DNA of 64,000 bases, taken from contig CAVURM010000001.1 of the NCBI GenBank assembly GCA_963743875.1, positions 1,352,598-1,416,597 of the forward strand, read 5' to 3'. Origin of the DNA: RHKX01 sp963743875. Lineage in GTDB: Bacteria > Actinomycetota > Thermoleophilia > Solirubrobacterales > 70-9. The position numbers were made by a program, and so were the translations under genes. Numbering within the stretch: the first letter of the stretch is position 1; every line of letters starts with the position of its first letter. A model generated the notes under the pieces. The model ran no database searches. It worked only from the letters and a program-made list of their open reading frames with translations, and was not told the DNA's origin. Of the stretch, positions 26,306-35,364 are shown piece by piece.

Positions 26306-26779
26306 CTACTTGCCTCGGCAGCGGTCCTTGGGGGCGCAGGAGTGGCCGGCCAGGCGGGCCAGGTAGCCACGCAGGCGCTCGCGCTCGGCGGGGGTGAGCG
26401 GGGAGAGCATGTCGGCCTCGGCGCTCTGGGCGGCGCGCTCGGCGTCGGCGAGGCGGCGGACGCCGGCGTCGGTCAGCTCGAGGAGATAGCGGCGGCGATC
26501 GGTGGGGTCGCGGCGACGGATCAGCGAGCCGTCGGACTCCAGCTCGTCGATCAGGGCGACGAGGTTGCTCGCGTGGATCCGAAGGGCGCGGCCGAGGGCC
26601 TGCTGGGAGATCGGACCGGCGTCGTAGAGCTGGTGGAGGATCGCGAACTCCGGCGCCCGCATGTCGACTGCCGAGAGGGCGTCACCGAGGCCCTCGCCGG
26701 ACGCCCGTGAGAGGCGGAAGAAGAGCACCCCGCAACTCGGTTTGGATGCCGTCTTGACGGTGCGTGGTGCGGAGGCCAT
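26306..26779 (-). CDS. MarR-family transcriptional regulator
   Basis: About 157 residues from the ATG at 26779 (a TTG eight codons upstream is possible). The winged helix is clear: APEFAILHQLYDAGPISQQALGRAL, recognition helix ASNLVALIDELE, and wing RRRDPTDRRRYLLELT with the conserved D-x-R. An inverted repeat lies upstream, between it and lon. The regulator therefore probably represses its own gene and may also affect lon. Confidence 0.86.
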   Translation of the reverse strand: MASAPRTVKTASKPSCGVLFFRLSRASGEGLGDALSAVDMRAPEFAILHQLYDAGPISQQALGRALRIHASNLVALIDELESDGSLIRRRDPTDRRRYLLELTDAGVRRLADAERAAQSAEADMLSPLTPAERERLRGYLARLAGHSCAPKDRCRGK

Positions 26780-26816
26780 GACTGAACGAATATAGCGCCG
26801 CAAGCCACGGATTCAT

Positions 26817-26839
26817 AATCGTTGGCGATCATAACGATT
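26817..26839. promoter_or_regulatory. Inverted repeat, candidate MarR operator
   Basis: AATCGTT (26817-26823) and AACGATT (26833-26839) form a perfect 7-bp inverted repeat with a 9-base centre, in the 111-bp gap between the divergent marR and lon starts. Size and symmetry fit a MarR dimer. Confidence 0.5.
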
Positions 26840-26890
26840 GGTGATAGGGTTCCATCTCGAGCTCACCCCCAAGTCCGAAGGACCCACCAG

Positions 26891-29221
26891 ATGGAACCGA
26901 ACAGCACCAAGACCACCCTTCCCCTGATCCCCCTCGACGATGTCGTCGTCTTCCCGGGCATGAACCTGACCCTTGCGATCGATGCCGGCAGCGAGGAGGA
27001 GGTCCTGCTCGTTCCCCGCTCCGGCGAGGATTTCGCGACCGTCGGCACGATCGCTCGCATCGACGAAACGCTGACGCTGCCCGGGCGGTACCCGGGCGAC
27101 GACCCTCGAGGGCCTGCACCGTGGAATCGCCGGTGCCGCGCGCACCGACCTGAACGGAACCCTGCGGATCGAGGTCACCCCTCATGAGGACGAGACCGAA
27201 CGTGATGACGAGGTCCGCGCTCTCGAGCGGGAATACCGCGCCGTGGTCGAGGAGATCCTCGAGCTGCGCCAGGCCGGCGACGGGATCCGCGCGTTCCTGC
27301 GCTCGATCTCGGAGCCTGGTGCCCTGGCGGACACCGCCGGCTACTCCCCAGACCTGAGCTACGAGCAGAAGGTCGCAGCTGTTGGAGACGATCGACGTGC
27401 GGGAGCGGCTCGAGATGTCGGTTGCCTTCCAGCGTGAGCGCCTGGCCGAGCTCCAGGTCCGCAGCCGGATCCGCGACGACGTCCAGAGCGGTGCCGAAAA
27501 GCAGCAGCGCGAGTACTTCCTGCGCAAGCAGTTGGAATCAATACAGAAGGAACTGGGCGAGGACGAGGCGTCGGTGGCCGACGAGTACCGGACCAAGATC
27601 GCCGACTCGGGCATGCCCGACGACGTCCGCGAGCACGCCGAGCGCGAGCTCGGCCGGCTCGAGCGGATGGGCGACAGCTCCGGAGAATCGTCGATGCTGC
27701 GCACCTACCTGGACTGGATCGTCTCCGTGCCCTGGGGGGAGCGCTCCTCCGAGCGGCTCGACCCGGTCCACGCCCGCGAGGTGCTCGATGCCGACCACGC
27801 CGGCCTCGATGACGTCAAGGAGCGGATCACCGAGTACATCGCCGTTCGCAAGCTGCGCGCCGAGCGCGGGGTCGAGGTCGATGGAAAGGCGGCGGGAGCG
27901 ATCCTGACGCTGATCGGCCCTCCCGGAACCGGCAAGACCTCGATCGGCGAGTCGATCGCCCGCGCCACCGGGCGCGAGTTCGTCCGCATGTCGCTGGGCG
28001 GCGTCCGCGACGAAGCCGAGATCCGCGGTCACCGCCGGACCTACATCGGCGCCCTGCCGGGTCGCCTGGTGCGGGCCCTGCGAGATGCGGGGACGATGAA
28101 CCCCGTGATCATGCTCGACGAGGTCGACAAGGTCGGCGCCGATTGGCGCGGCGACCCGAGCTCGGCCCTGCTCGAGGTGCTCGATCCGGCGCAGAACCAC
28201 TCGTTCCGCGATCACTACCTCGACGTCGAGCTGGATCTCTCCGAGGTCCTCTTCATCGCCACGGCGAACGTCGCCGAGACGATCCCGGGGCCGCTGCTCG
28301 ATCGGATGGAGGTCGTCGGCTTCGACGGCTACACGACCGACGAGAAGGTCGCGATCGCCCGTGGCTACCTGTGGCCGCGCCAGCTCGAGCGCAACGGGCT
28401 CGAGGCGGACGAGGTCGAGATCGCCGACGAGGTGCTGGAGACCGTCGTGACCGAGTACACGCGGGAGGCCGGCGTGCGCGGGCTCGAGCGTGAGCTCGGC
28501 AAGGTCCTGCGCAAGACGGCGACCCAGATCGCCAGCCGTGATGAAGGTGAGGCGGAGCGCCCCGGTGAAGATCGACGCCGAGGGCGTGCGCAAGGCGCTC
28601 GGCCGTCAGCGTCACTTCCAGGAGGCCGCCGAGCGGACCGCGCTTCCGGGTGTGGCGACTGGGCTGTCGGTGACCGGAGCGGGCGGCGACGTCCTCTTCA
28701 TCGAGACGACCTCGATGCCGGGGGCCGGGGAAAACGGTGGACCCGGGTTCGTATTGACCGGACAGCTCGGCGATGTGATGAAGGAGTCGGCGCGGATCGC
28801 CCTCTCGTACGTGCGCGGACATGCCGAGTCACTCGGCATCGACCGGAACGCACTCGAGGGTCGCGAGTTCCACGTGCACGTCCCCGCGGGAGCGATTCCC
28901 AAGGACGGACCGAGCGCCGGAATCACGATCACCACGGCGCTGACGTCGCTGTTGACCGGGCGACCGGTCAAGCACACGGTCGGAATGACCGGCGAGGTGA
29001 CGCTTCAGGGTCGGGTCCTGCCGATCGGCGGACTCAAGCAGAAGGTGCTCGCCGCCCACGCCGCCGGGCTGACCGACGTGATCATCCCGGAGCGTAACCG
29101 GGGCGATCTCGAGGACGTGCCCGAGGAGGTCCGCGAGGCGATGCGCTTTCACCCGGTGATCACCGTCGACGAGGTGATCGAGTTGGCGCTCGAGCCCGAC
29201 GCCGTGCCCGCGGTGGCCTAG
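26891..29221 (+). CDS. lon: ATP-dependent protease Lon, interrupted by three +1 frameshifts
   Basis: The ATG at 26891 begins the LON N-terminal domain (LPLIPLDDVVVFPG). The coding frame moves by +1 near 27,090, 27,378 and 28,550, each explained by one surplus base. Joined, it gives about 776 residues, the normal length. The AAA+ module has Walker A GPPGTGKTS, Walker B VIMLDEVDK and a sensor region; the protease domain has the Ser of DGPSAG (codon 28913) and Lys of GGLKQK, the Ser-Lys dyad. It degrades misfolded and regulatory proteins in the cytoplasm. All domains are preserved on both sides of the breaks, so a real loss of function would be very recent; sequencing error is likelier. Confidence 0.9.
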
Positions 29222-31832
29222 CGTCCCTTGTGCATTTTGAAGGTCGGCCGGTAGGTCCGGTCGCCGTCGAGGGTGACGAAGTGGACGCGCTCCCCACCGT
29301 CGGACCAGCGCCGCCATCGCAGCTCCGCCTTGCGGCCCTTGTCAGGGGCGTGCTGGCTGGCGGGCGTGGCGATCCGGACGTCGGCGCCGCGCAGCACGTC
29401 CATCGTGAAGGGGATCTGGCCGCGCTGCCCGGCGATCGAGACACGGGCGCCGACCCGTCGCGAGTCGATCTTCAGTGCGGCGACGCGGGGTTCGAGCCGC
29501 ACGGCGGTGGTGGTCGACGCGCCCTCTTGGTCGGTCGCCGTCAACTTCAGCCTGAGTGCGTAGGGGATCGGTCCGGAGGGCGCAGTGAAATCACCGTGAT
29601 CGGACTCCGAAGCCAGCGCCTGATCGACGCAGTCCGTGTCGGGGCAATCCACGCCGACGATCCGCCAGCTCAGCCCCGACTGCGGAAGAAAGCCGTCCTC
29701 GGCATCGACCGCCAATCCAGAGAAATCGATCTGCTCACCAGCGGAGAAGCCCGCGTCGGCGGACGGCTCGAGGATCACCGGCACGGGTGCGGCGTTCGGG
29801 TTCGGGTCGATTTCGATCGAGGTACTCGCCGTCAAACCGTCCGAGTCGCGGGCCGTCAGGGTCAGAGTGATGTGATAGGGCCGCTCGTGAGCGGGCATCA
29901 CCAGCTCGCCGCCGGAGACGCCCTCGAAGTTCTGCATGTGATGCTCATGACAGCCGCCTTCGGGCATGCAGTGGTCGATAGACGCACTCCAGTCGAGGCC
30001 GGACGGCGGAATCGACCCGTCCTCTGCATCGCTGGCCGAGCCGCTGAAATCGAACGTCTGGTTGGCGCGTGAAGGTATCGCCGTCCGCGGGACTGTCGAT
30101 CGAGGGGACCGGCGGCGCCCCGACGTTGACGGGCACGTCGTCGGTGCGACGAGGCGCCGTCCTGATCGGTCACCCTGACGCCGCGGGTCGGTAGGTCGCC
30201 CTCGGTGTTGTAGACCTTCTGCGGGCTGACCGACGGTCGAGTCGTCGAACTGCGCCGTCGTCGTCGAGGTCCCAGGCGTAGCTGAGCTGATCGCCGGGGT
30301 CGGGATCGCTGGAGCCGCTCCGTCGAGCTGGACGGTGAGCGGCGCGGCGCCGTGATCGGGCGAGGCCGTGGCGCGGGCGATCGGCGCCCGGTTCTGGTCC
30401 CCGCCGCCCTCGTAGACGATCCGGTGGACGGTCCCGGCGCTGAGGCTCACGTAGAACAGCGAGCCGTCGGGGCGAGCTCGAGGTCGACCGGGCCGCGACG
30501 TATCCTCGAACATGCTGACCTGACTCGGATCGGGAAGGCCGTTCGACCCGCTTCTGCATCACCCAGATGCAGCCCCTCGCGTAGTCGGCGAAGAACAGCG
30601 AGCCGTCGTAGGAGCTGGGAAAGCGAGGGCCCGCGCCGGTGCCGCCGTCGTAGAACTCCAGACCGGTGATCGAGGAGCCGCCCTGGTAATCAGCAGGGCT
30701 CGTCCGAGGGACACGACCGTTGACGCCGTGGTGTGAAGCGGAAGTAGGGCGCATTTGCACCCCCCGCCGAGTACAGGCTCTGGCAGAAGCCGACGTCCGA
30801 ATAGGGCTGTAGGTGGGGCCCTCGTAGCAGGGCCAGCCGAAGTTGTTAGCCGTCGTCCCGGCCGCGCCGGGAGTAACGCGGTTGATCTCCTCGACCGTGC
30901 CCCAGCCGACGTCGCCGACCCAGACCTCGTTCGTGCCCGGGCGGATCGCGAACCGGAAGGGGTTGCGGAACCCGAAGGCGACGACCCGCGCCGTGTTCAC
31001 CGCCGACGGGGTCGCGTTCGCGGCGACATCGGGGACCGGCCTGCCGGTGTCGGGATCGACGCGGATCAGGGTGCCGTCGAGGCCGAGCGGGTCGCCGGTG
31101 GTGCGGATGTCCTGGCTGCGCAGCGCGCCGCCCTCGGCGGTTGCGGCCGTCTGGACCCCACCGACGCCCACCGGCGGATCGCCGCAGGGGTTCAGCGGCG
31201 AGCCGTCCTGGCCGCAGTCGGCGCAGTTGAAAGACGCCCCGTCGCCGCCGCTCATGTAGAGGTTGCCGTCGGCCCCGAAGCCGAGGTCGCCGACCGAATG
31301 GCTCGGGTACTGCTGGCACCAGTCGTTGATCAGCACGTTCTCGGCAGTCACTGAGTTGCCGGAGACGGTCAGCCGCGAGAGCCGGCCGCTGACCACGCAA
31401 CCGTCGTCGGTGGCACCGGGCGGCGACGCACAGCCGTCGTTGGAATCATTGGGGACGCCCCAGGTCGGGGCGGTCCCACCGATCGCAGCGTCGTAGGTAT
31501 AGGAGACGTAGATGTAGGGTCGGGCCGGGAAGTGCGGGTCGATGATCAGCGAGAGCAGGCCGCGATCCCAGAATCCGTGGACCTTGGTGCGCAGGTCGGC
31601 CACCTGCGTCGGGGTGTTGTCGTCGACGCCGTCGAAGACCTTGATCAGCCCGCTCTGCTCGGCGACGAAGATGCGCCCGTCGGGGGCGAAGGCGACGGAG
31701 GTCGGGCGAGCTCAGGCCCGAGAACGCGACGGTGTCGCTGAAGCCACTGGGTACCGCCGCGGCTGCGCCCGGGAAGAGCGCAACGATTGCGAAGGTCAAG
31801 CCGACAACGGCCGGCGACAAGATCCGTCTCAT
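29218..31832 (-). CDS. Secreted PQQ-type glucose/sorbosone dehydrogenase with PKD/Ig-like domains, frameshifted
   Basis: The ATG at 31832 follows a GAAGG ribosome site and opens a signal peptide (VVGLTFAIVALFPGAAAA). The first break is near 31,700, then more between about 30,800 and 30,100. Joined, it is about 870 residues. The N-terminal half is a GSDH beta-propeller (NVLINDWCQQYPSHSVGDLGFG, VAFGFRNPFRFAI, VWVGDVGWGTVEEINRV). Next come a PKD-like domain (APIARATASPDHGAAPLTVQ) and at least two Ig-like repeats (DFSGSASDAEDGSIP, DFSGLAVDAEDGFLP). Quinone-dependent oxidation of sugars outside the cell is the family role; the substrate is unknown. It converges with lon. Confidence 0.8.
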
Positions 31833-31923
31833 CAGATTCGCTTCCTTCCCCCTTGCACGCCCAACCACGGAACGGCTGATTCGACCCACAGGCCCCATCC
31901 CTAGGACCATCCGGCGGCAGACT

Positions 31924-33000
31924 CTAGTCGAAGTCGATGCTCGGCGCTGCAGATACGCCGCTACGGCGTCGTCGCAGGAGCACGAGAACCAGCCGCCAGT
32001 AGACCGACAGTGAGCGCTGCAACAGATCCGACTCGGCGGCGCGACCGAGGAAGGCGCTGTCGAGGTCGGGGACCAGGTGGGAGGCGAACTGGGCGGCATC
32101 GATCCGGGCGGACACCTGGATTCGGCGCCGTTCGCCGAGCAGCCGCGGCAGCCGGCCGAGCAGGTCGGCGTCAGCCCTGAGCTTCTGCGGCAGCCAGCCG
32201 CCGGCGGCCGCGACTAACAGAAGGGCCAGCTCCGTTGCCAGCAGCGCCGGCATGACGAGCGCCAGCAGCCCGCCGGGGTAGGTGCGGATGATCGTCGCCC
32301 AGCGATTGCGCTCCAGGTACCGCCACTTGGCCGGGCCCTTGTCGAAGTCGTAGTCGTGGTCGGAGACGGCCCGCGGCTCGATCCCGACCGAATGGCCGGC
32401 GAGATGGAGGCGCAGGCCGAGGTCGGCGTCTTCGTGATAGAGGAAGTACGGCTCGCTGAAGCCGCCGAGCTCGTTCCAGACCTTGCGCCTGATCGCCAGG
32501 CAGGCGCCGGAGGGAAAGGTGATCTCAACCGGGTCGGCCGGAGTCTCCGATCGGGGGCTTCCAGCTCCCCCCGCCCAGGCGATCCCGGTGAAGTGAACGA
32601 CCCCGCCGAGGGTGTTGATGCGGGCGCCGCACTCGTAGGTGACCAGGCCCTGCCAGGCGGCCCAACCGCGACCCTCGGTGAGCGGCAGCTCGATCGCCTC
32701 ACGAAAGCCGGACTCGACCACGTTGTCGGGGTTGAGGAAGAGCAGGAGTTCGCCGCTCGCCCGGGAGGCGCCGAGGTTGCAGGCGGCGGCGAAGCCGGGG
32801 TTGGAGTCGCCCGCGATCAGGGTCGCGGCCGGTGCGAGCTCCGCCACGAGCTCGCGCGTGGCGTCGGTGGAAGCGTTGTCGACGACGATCAGCTCGTCGT
32901 CGCAACGCAGCTCGGCGACGATCGCCGGCAGCGTCCGGCCGAGCGCCTCGGCCGAGTCGTGGGTGACGATCACGACGGAGATGTCCCTCGAGGTGTCCAA
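31924..33000 (-). CDS. Glycosyltransferase family 2 (rhamnosyltransferase-like)
   Basis: 358 residues. SVVIVTHDSAE, VVDNASTDAT, LLFLNPDN and the acceptor-side YFLYHEDADLGLRLHLAGH with its E-D motif place it among WbbL/rfbF-like GT2 enzymes. The C-terminus carries a hydrophobic stretch (LLALVMPALLATELALLLV) that should tether it to the membrane. The start appears to be TTG at 33000, since no ATG or GTG precedes the first strand. It lies 91 bp downstream of the sugar dehydrogenase start on the same strand. Confidence 0.88.
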   Translation of the reverse strand: MDTSRDISVVIVTHDSAEALGRTLPAIVAELRCDDELIVVDNASTDATRELVAELAPAATLIAGDSNPGFAAACNLGASRASGELLLFLNPDNVVESGFREAIELPLTEGRGWAAWQGLVTYECGARINTLGGVVHFTGIAWAGGAGSPRSETPADPVEITFPSGACLAIRRKVWNELGGFSEPYFLYHEDADLGLRLHLAGHSVGIEPRAVSDHDYDFDKGPAKWRYLERNRWATIIRTYPGGLLALVMPALLATELALLLVAAAGGWLPQKLRADADLLGRLPRLLGERRRIQVSARIDAAQFASHLVPDLDSAFLGRAAESDLLQRSLSVYWRLVLVLLRRRRSGVSAAPSIDFD

Positions 33001-33062
33001 GGTCAGGCGATGCTAGCCGCGGCCCTGATGTCGGCGACGAATTGAAGGCATGATTGAGACCG

Positions 33063-33998
33063 ATGGCCCGCTGCATCGTCACCCGCAAGCTCCCCTTCGA
33101 CGCGCTCGAGCGGCTCCGCGCCGCTCACGAGATCGAAGTGTGGCGGGGCGCCCTCCCTCCTTCGCCCACCGAGCTGCGCGACCTCGCCACTGACGCCGAG
33201 GGGATCCTCTGCATGCTCACCGACTCGATCGACCGCGAGCTGATCGACGCCTGCCCCGACCTGCGCGCGATCGCCAACTTTGCCGTCGGCACCGACAACA
33301 TCGACGTGGCCTACGCGAGCGAGAACGGCATCGCCGTCGGCAACACGCCCGGAGTGCTGACCGAGACGACCGCCGACCTCGCCTTCGCGCTGATCCTCGC
33401 CGTGTCGCGGAAGATCGTCGAGTCGGCGAACTCGGTTCGCAAGGGTGAGTGGTGGACGTGGGAGCCCGCGGGTTGGCTCGGCAGCGACGTCCACGGCGCC
33501 ACCCTCGGGATCGTCGGCCCCGGCCTGATCGGGGAGGCGGTGGCGCGGCGCGGCGCGGGTTTCGGGATGAAGATCCTGCGCACCGGCAACTCCCCGGGGC
33601 CCGGCCGGATCGAGTTCTCCCAACTGCTCGCCGAGTCCGACATCGTCAGCCTGCACTGCCCGCTGACCGAGCAGACCCGGGGGCTGATCGACGAGCCCGC
33701 GCTGATGGCGATGAAGCAGAGCGCGATCCTGATCAACACGGCCCGTGGCGAGGTCGTCGACTCCCAGGCCCTCCGCCGTGGGTTGGAATCGGGCTGGATC
33801 GCCGGGGCCGGCCTCGACGTCACCGATCCCGAGCCGCTGCCGGGCTACCACCCCCTGCTCGGCGCCCCGAACCTGACCGTGGTCCCCCACATCGGCTCCG
33901 CTTCACACGCGACGCGCCGACGGATGGCCGAGATGGCCGTCGAAAACCTCCTGGCAGGGCTGGCGGGCAAGCCGATGCCGAGCGCCGTCGGCGGCTGA
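33063..33998 (+). CDS. D-isomer-specific 2-hydroxyacid dehydrogenase
   Basis: About 311 residues. The NAD-binding glycine motif is GIVGPGLIG, where Pro replaces the usual Leu. Catalytic residues are visible: Arg in INTARGEVV, Glu in DVTDPEPLP and His in VVPHIGSAS. FAVGTDNIDV and ETTADLAFALIL are family blocks. It could be a glyoxylate/hydroxypyruvate reductase or a phosphoglycerate dehydrogenase; there is no C-terminal ACT domain, which favours the former. The ATG at 33063 was chosen over a TTG three codons earlier. Confidence 0.88.
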   Translation: MARCIVTRKLPFDALERLRAAHEIEVWRGALPPSPTELRDLATDAEGILCMLTDSIDRELIDACPDLRAIANFAVGTDNIDVAYASENGIAVGNTPGVLTETTADLAFALILAVSRKIVESANSVRKGEWWTWEPAGWLGSDVHGATLGIVGPGLIGEAVARRGAGFGMKILRTGNSPGPGRIEFSQLLAESDIVSLHCPLTEQTRGLIDEPALMAMKQSAILINTARGEVVDSQALRRGLESGWIAGAGLDVTDPEPLPGYHPLLGAPNLTVVPHIGSASHATRRRMAEMAVENLLAGLAGKPMPSAVGG

Positions 33999-34144
33999 CG
34001 ACGAGCTCCGCCGGCGCCTCTGCCGCCCTGGAACTGTTTGAACCATCCGAACCGCACGGTCTACCCGAAATGGGCGGGCTAAAGCTCAACCGCAAACCGG
34101 TCGATCCCTTAGTTGGTCAAGAATCGACTTGGGGAAGGTTTCAG

Positions 34145-35161
34145 ATGTCGGATCAGCAGGCCAACCAACCCGGGGCAGAGCTCAGTTCCACCCTCGAGAT
34201 GCTCGCTGCTGCCGTGGATCAGCTCTCCCAATCCCAGGATCTGGCCACCGTTCAAGAGGTGGTCAGCCGATCCGCGCGCCAGCTCACCGGAGCCGATGGC
34301 GCGACGTTCGTTCTCCGTGACGGAAAGCAAGCCAGACACGTCGAGGAGGATGCGGTCGGTCCGCTCTGGAAGGGGCAGTCCTTCCCGATCGAGGAGTGCA
34401 TCAGCGGTTGGGCGATGCTCTACCGCCAGCCCGTCGCGGTCTCCGATATCCGGCTGGACGACCGGATCCGCCTGGAGACCTACGAATCCACCTTCGTCAA
34501 GAGCCTCGCGATGGTCCCGATCAGGTCGGTCGCTCCAATGGGCGCGATCGGGGCCTACTGGGAATCGACACACAGCGCGAGCCACACGGAGATATCGATC
34601 CTGCAGTCGCTGGCCGACGCGACAGCGGTGGTCCTCGCCAACCCGGCCCTGGGCCAGTTTGCGATTCACGATCAGGTCAGCGGCCTCTTCAATCGTCGTG
34701 GCTTCTTCTCGCGGGGCGGCGGCCGGACGGTGGACAACTGGGACCAGGGAGAGGGAACGATCGTGCTCTTCGCCAGCCTCGAGGGCGTGGACGCGATCTC
34801 CCGCAAGCTCGGCCGGCAGGTGGGCGACGAGGCGATCCGCCAAGCCGGCATCGCGCTCCGGAAGGTCTGCGGCGAGTACGCCGTGATCGGACGCGTCGAG
34901 GAGGACGCCTTCGCCGCCTGCGAATCGTCCTCGTTGCTCGTCACCCACGATGCCGACGACCTGGAGACGGCGATCCGGGATGCCATGCCCGATGCGGACC
35001 TACCGGTGGAGGTGACCGTCGGGGTCGCATTGACCGAGGCCGGCGATCACGTCGATCTCGACACCCTCGTCGCTAAGGCCAACTCGGCGATGTACGAGCG
35101 CCGGCACGGCCAGGTTCAGTCGAGCGCTCATCGGGCGGCGCGCTCCGCCAGCCGCGCCTGA
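34145..35161 (+). CDS. GAF domain protein with degenerate GGDEF domain
   Basis: About 338 residues from the ATG at 34145, preceded by GGGGAAGG. Residues about 15-170 are a GAF domain (FVLRDGKQARHVEED, then ECISGWAMLYRQPVAVSDI). Residues about 180-320 have the diguanylate-cyclase fold (DQVSGLFNRRGFF, then VTVGVALTEAG). The GGDEF signature itself reads GRVEEDAF, so both glycines are lost and cyclase activity is unlikely; it may act as a c-di-GMP or nucleotide-sensing regulator. The open frame upstream of 34145 is antisense-like shadow of the dehydrogenase and was excluded. Confidence 0.82.
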   Translation: MSDQQANQPGAELSSTLEMLAAAVDQLSQSQDLATVQEVVSRSARQLTGADGATFVLRDGKQARHVEEDAVGPLWKGQSFPIEECISGWAMLYRQPVAVSDIRLDDRIRLETYESTFVKSLAMVPIRSVAPMGAIGAYWESTHSASHTEISILQSLADATAVVLANPALGQFAIHDQVSGLFNRRGFFSRGGGRTVDNWDQGEGTIVLFASLEGVDAISRKLGRQVGDEAIRQAGIALRKVCGEYAVIGRVEEDAFAACESSSLLVTHDADDLETAIRDAMPDADLPVEVTVGVALTEAGDHVDLDTLVAKANSAMYERRHGQVQSSAHRAARSASRA

Positions 35162-35269
35162 GCGGTAACTCGAGGGCCGGCGATCGGTCGACCGATCATC
35201 TATTGAGAGCCGACGAGCGGATTCGAGGGGAGGATCTCAACCTGGACCTGAGGGTTTGCCTTTATCCCT

Positions 35270-35289
35270 AAACCCAGATTTGCGGGTTT
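35270..35289. terminator. Weak hairpin, possible terminator
   Basis: AAACCC/GGGTTT form a 6-bp stem with an 8-base loop followed by TTAC, in the 200-bp gap between the GAF/GGDEF gene and the giant exoprotein gene. It is short and lacks a proper U-run. The rest of the gap shows nothing recognisable. Confidence 0.28.
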
Positions 35290-35364
35290 TACTCATGTAG
35301 GCGCCATCGGGTTGCTCCATCGTTGCCTCAAATGGTCATGGAATGGAGCCCATGCCAGGGGCCC

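Noticed and set aside
33449..34144. N-terminal extension of the GAF/GGDEF frame
   Set aside because: It overlaps the hydroxyacid dehydrogenase in another frame and is low-complexity; an ATG with a good ribosome site at 34145 fits the GAF domain start.
35220..35340. Riboswitch-like leader before the giant gene
   Set aside because: Only one weak 6-bp hairpin could be drawn and no known aptamer core was recognised.
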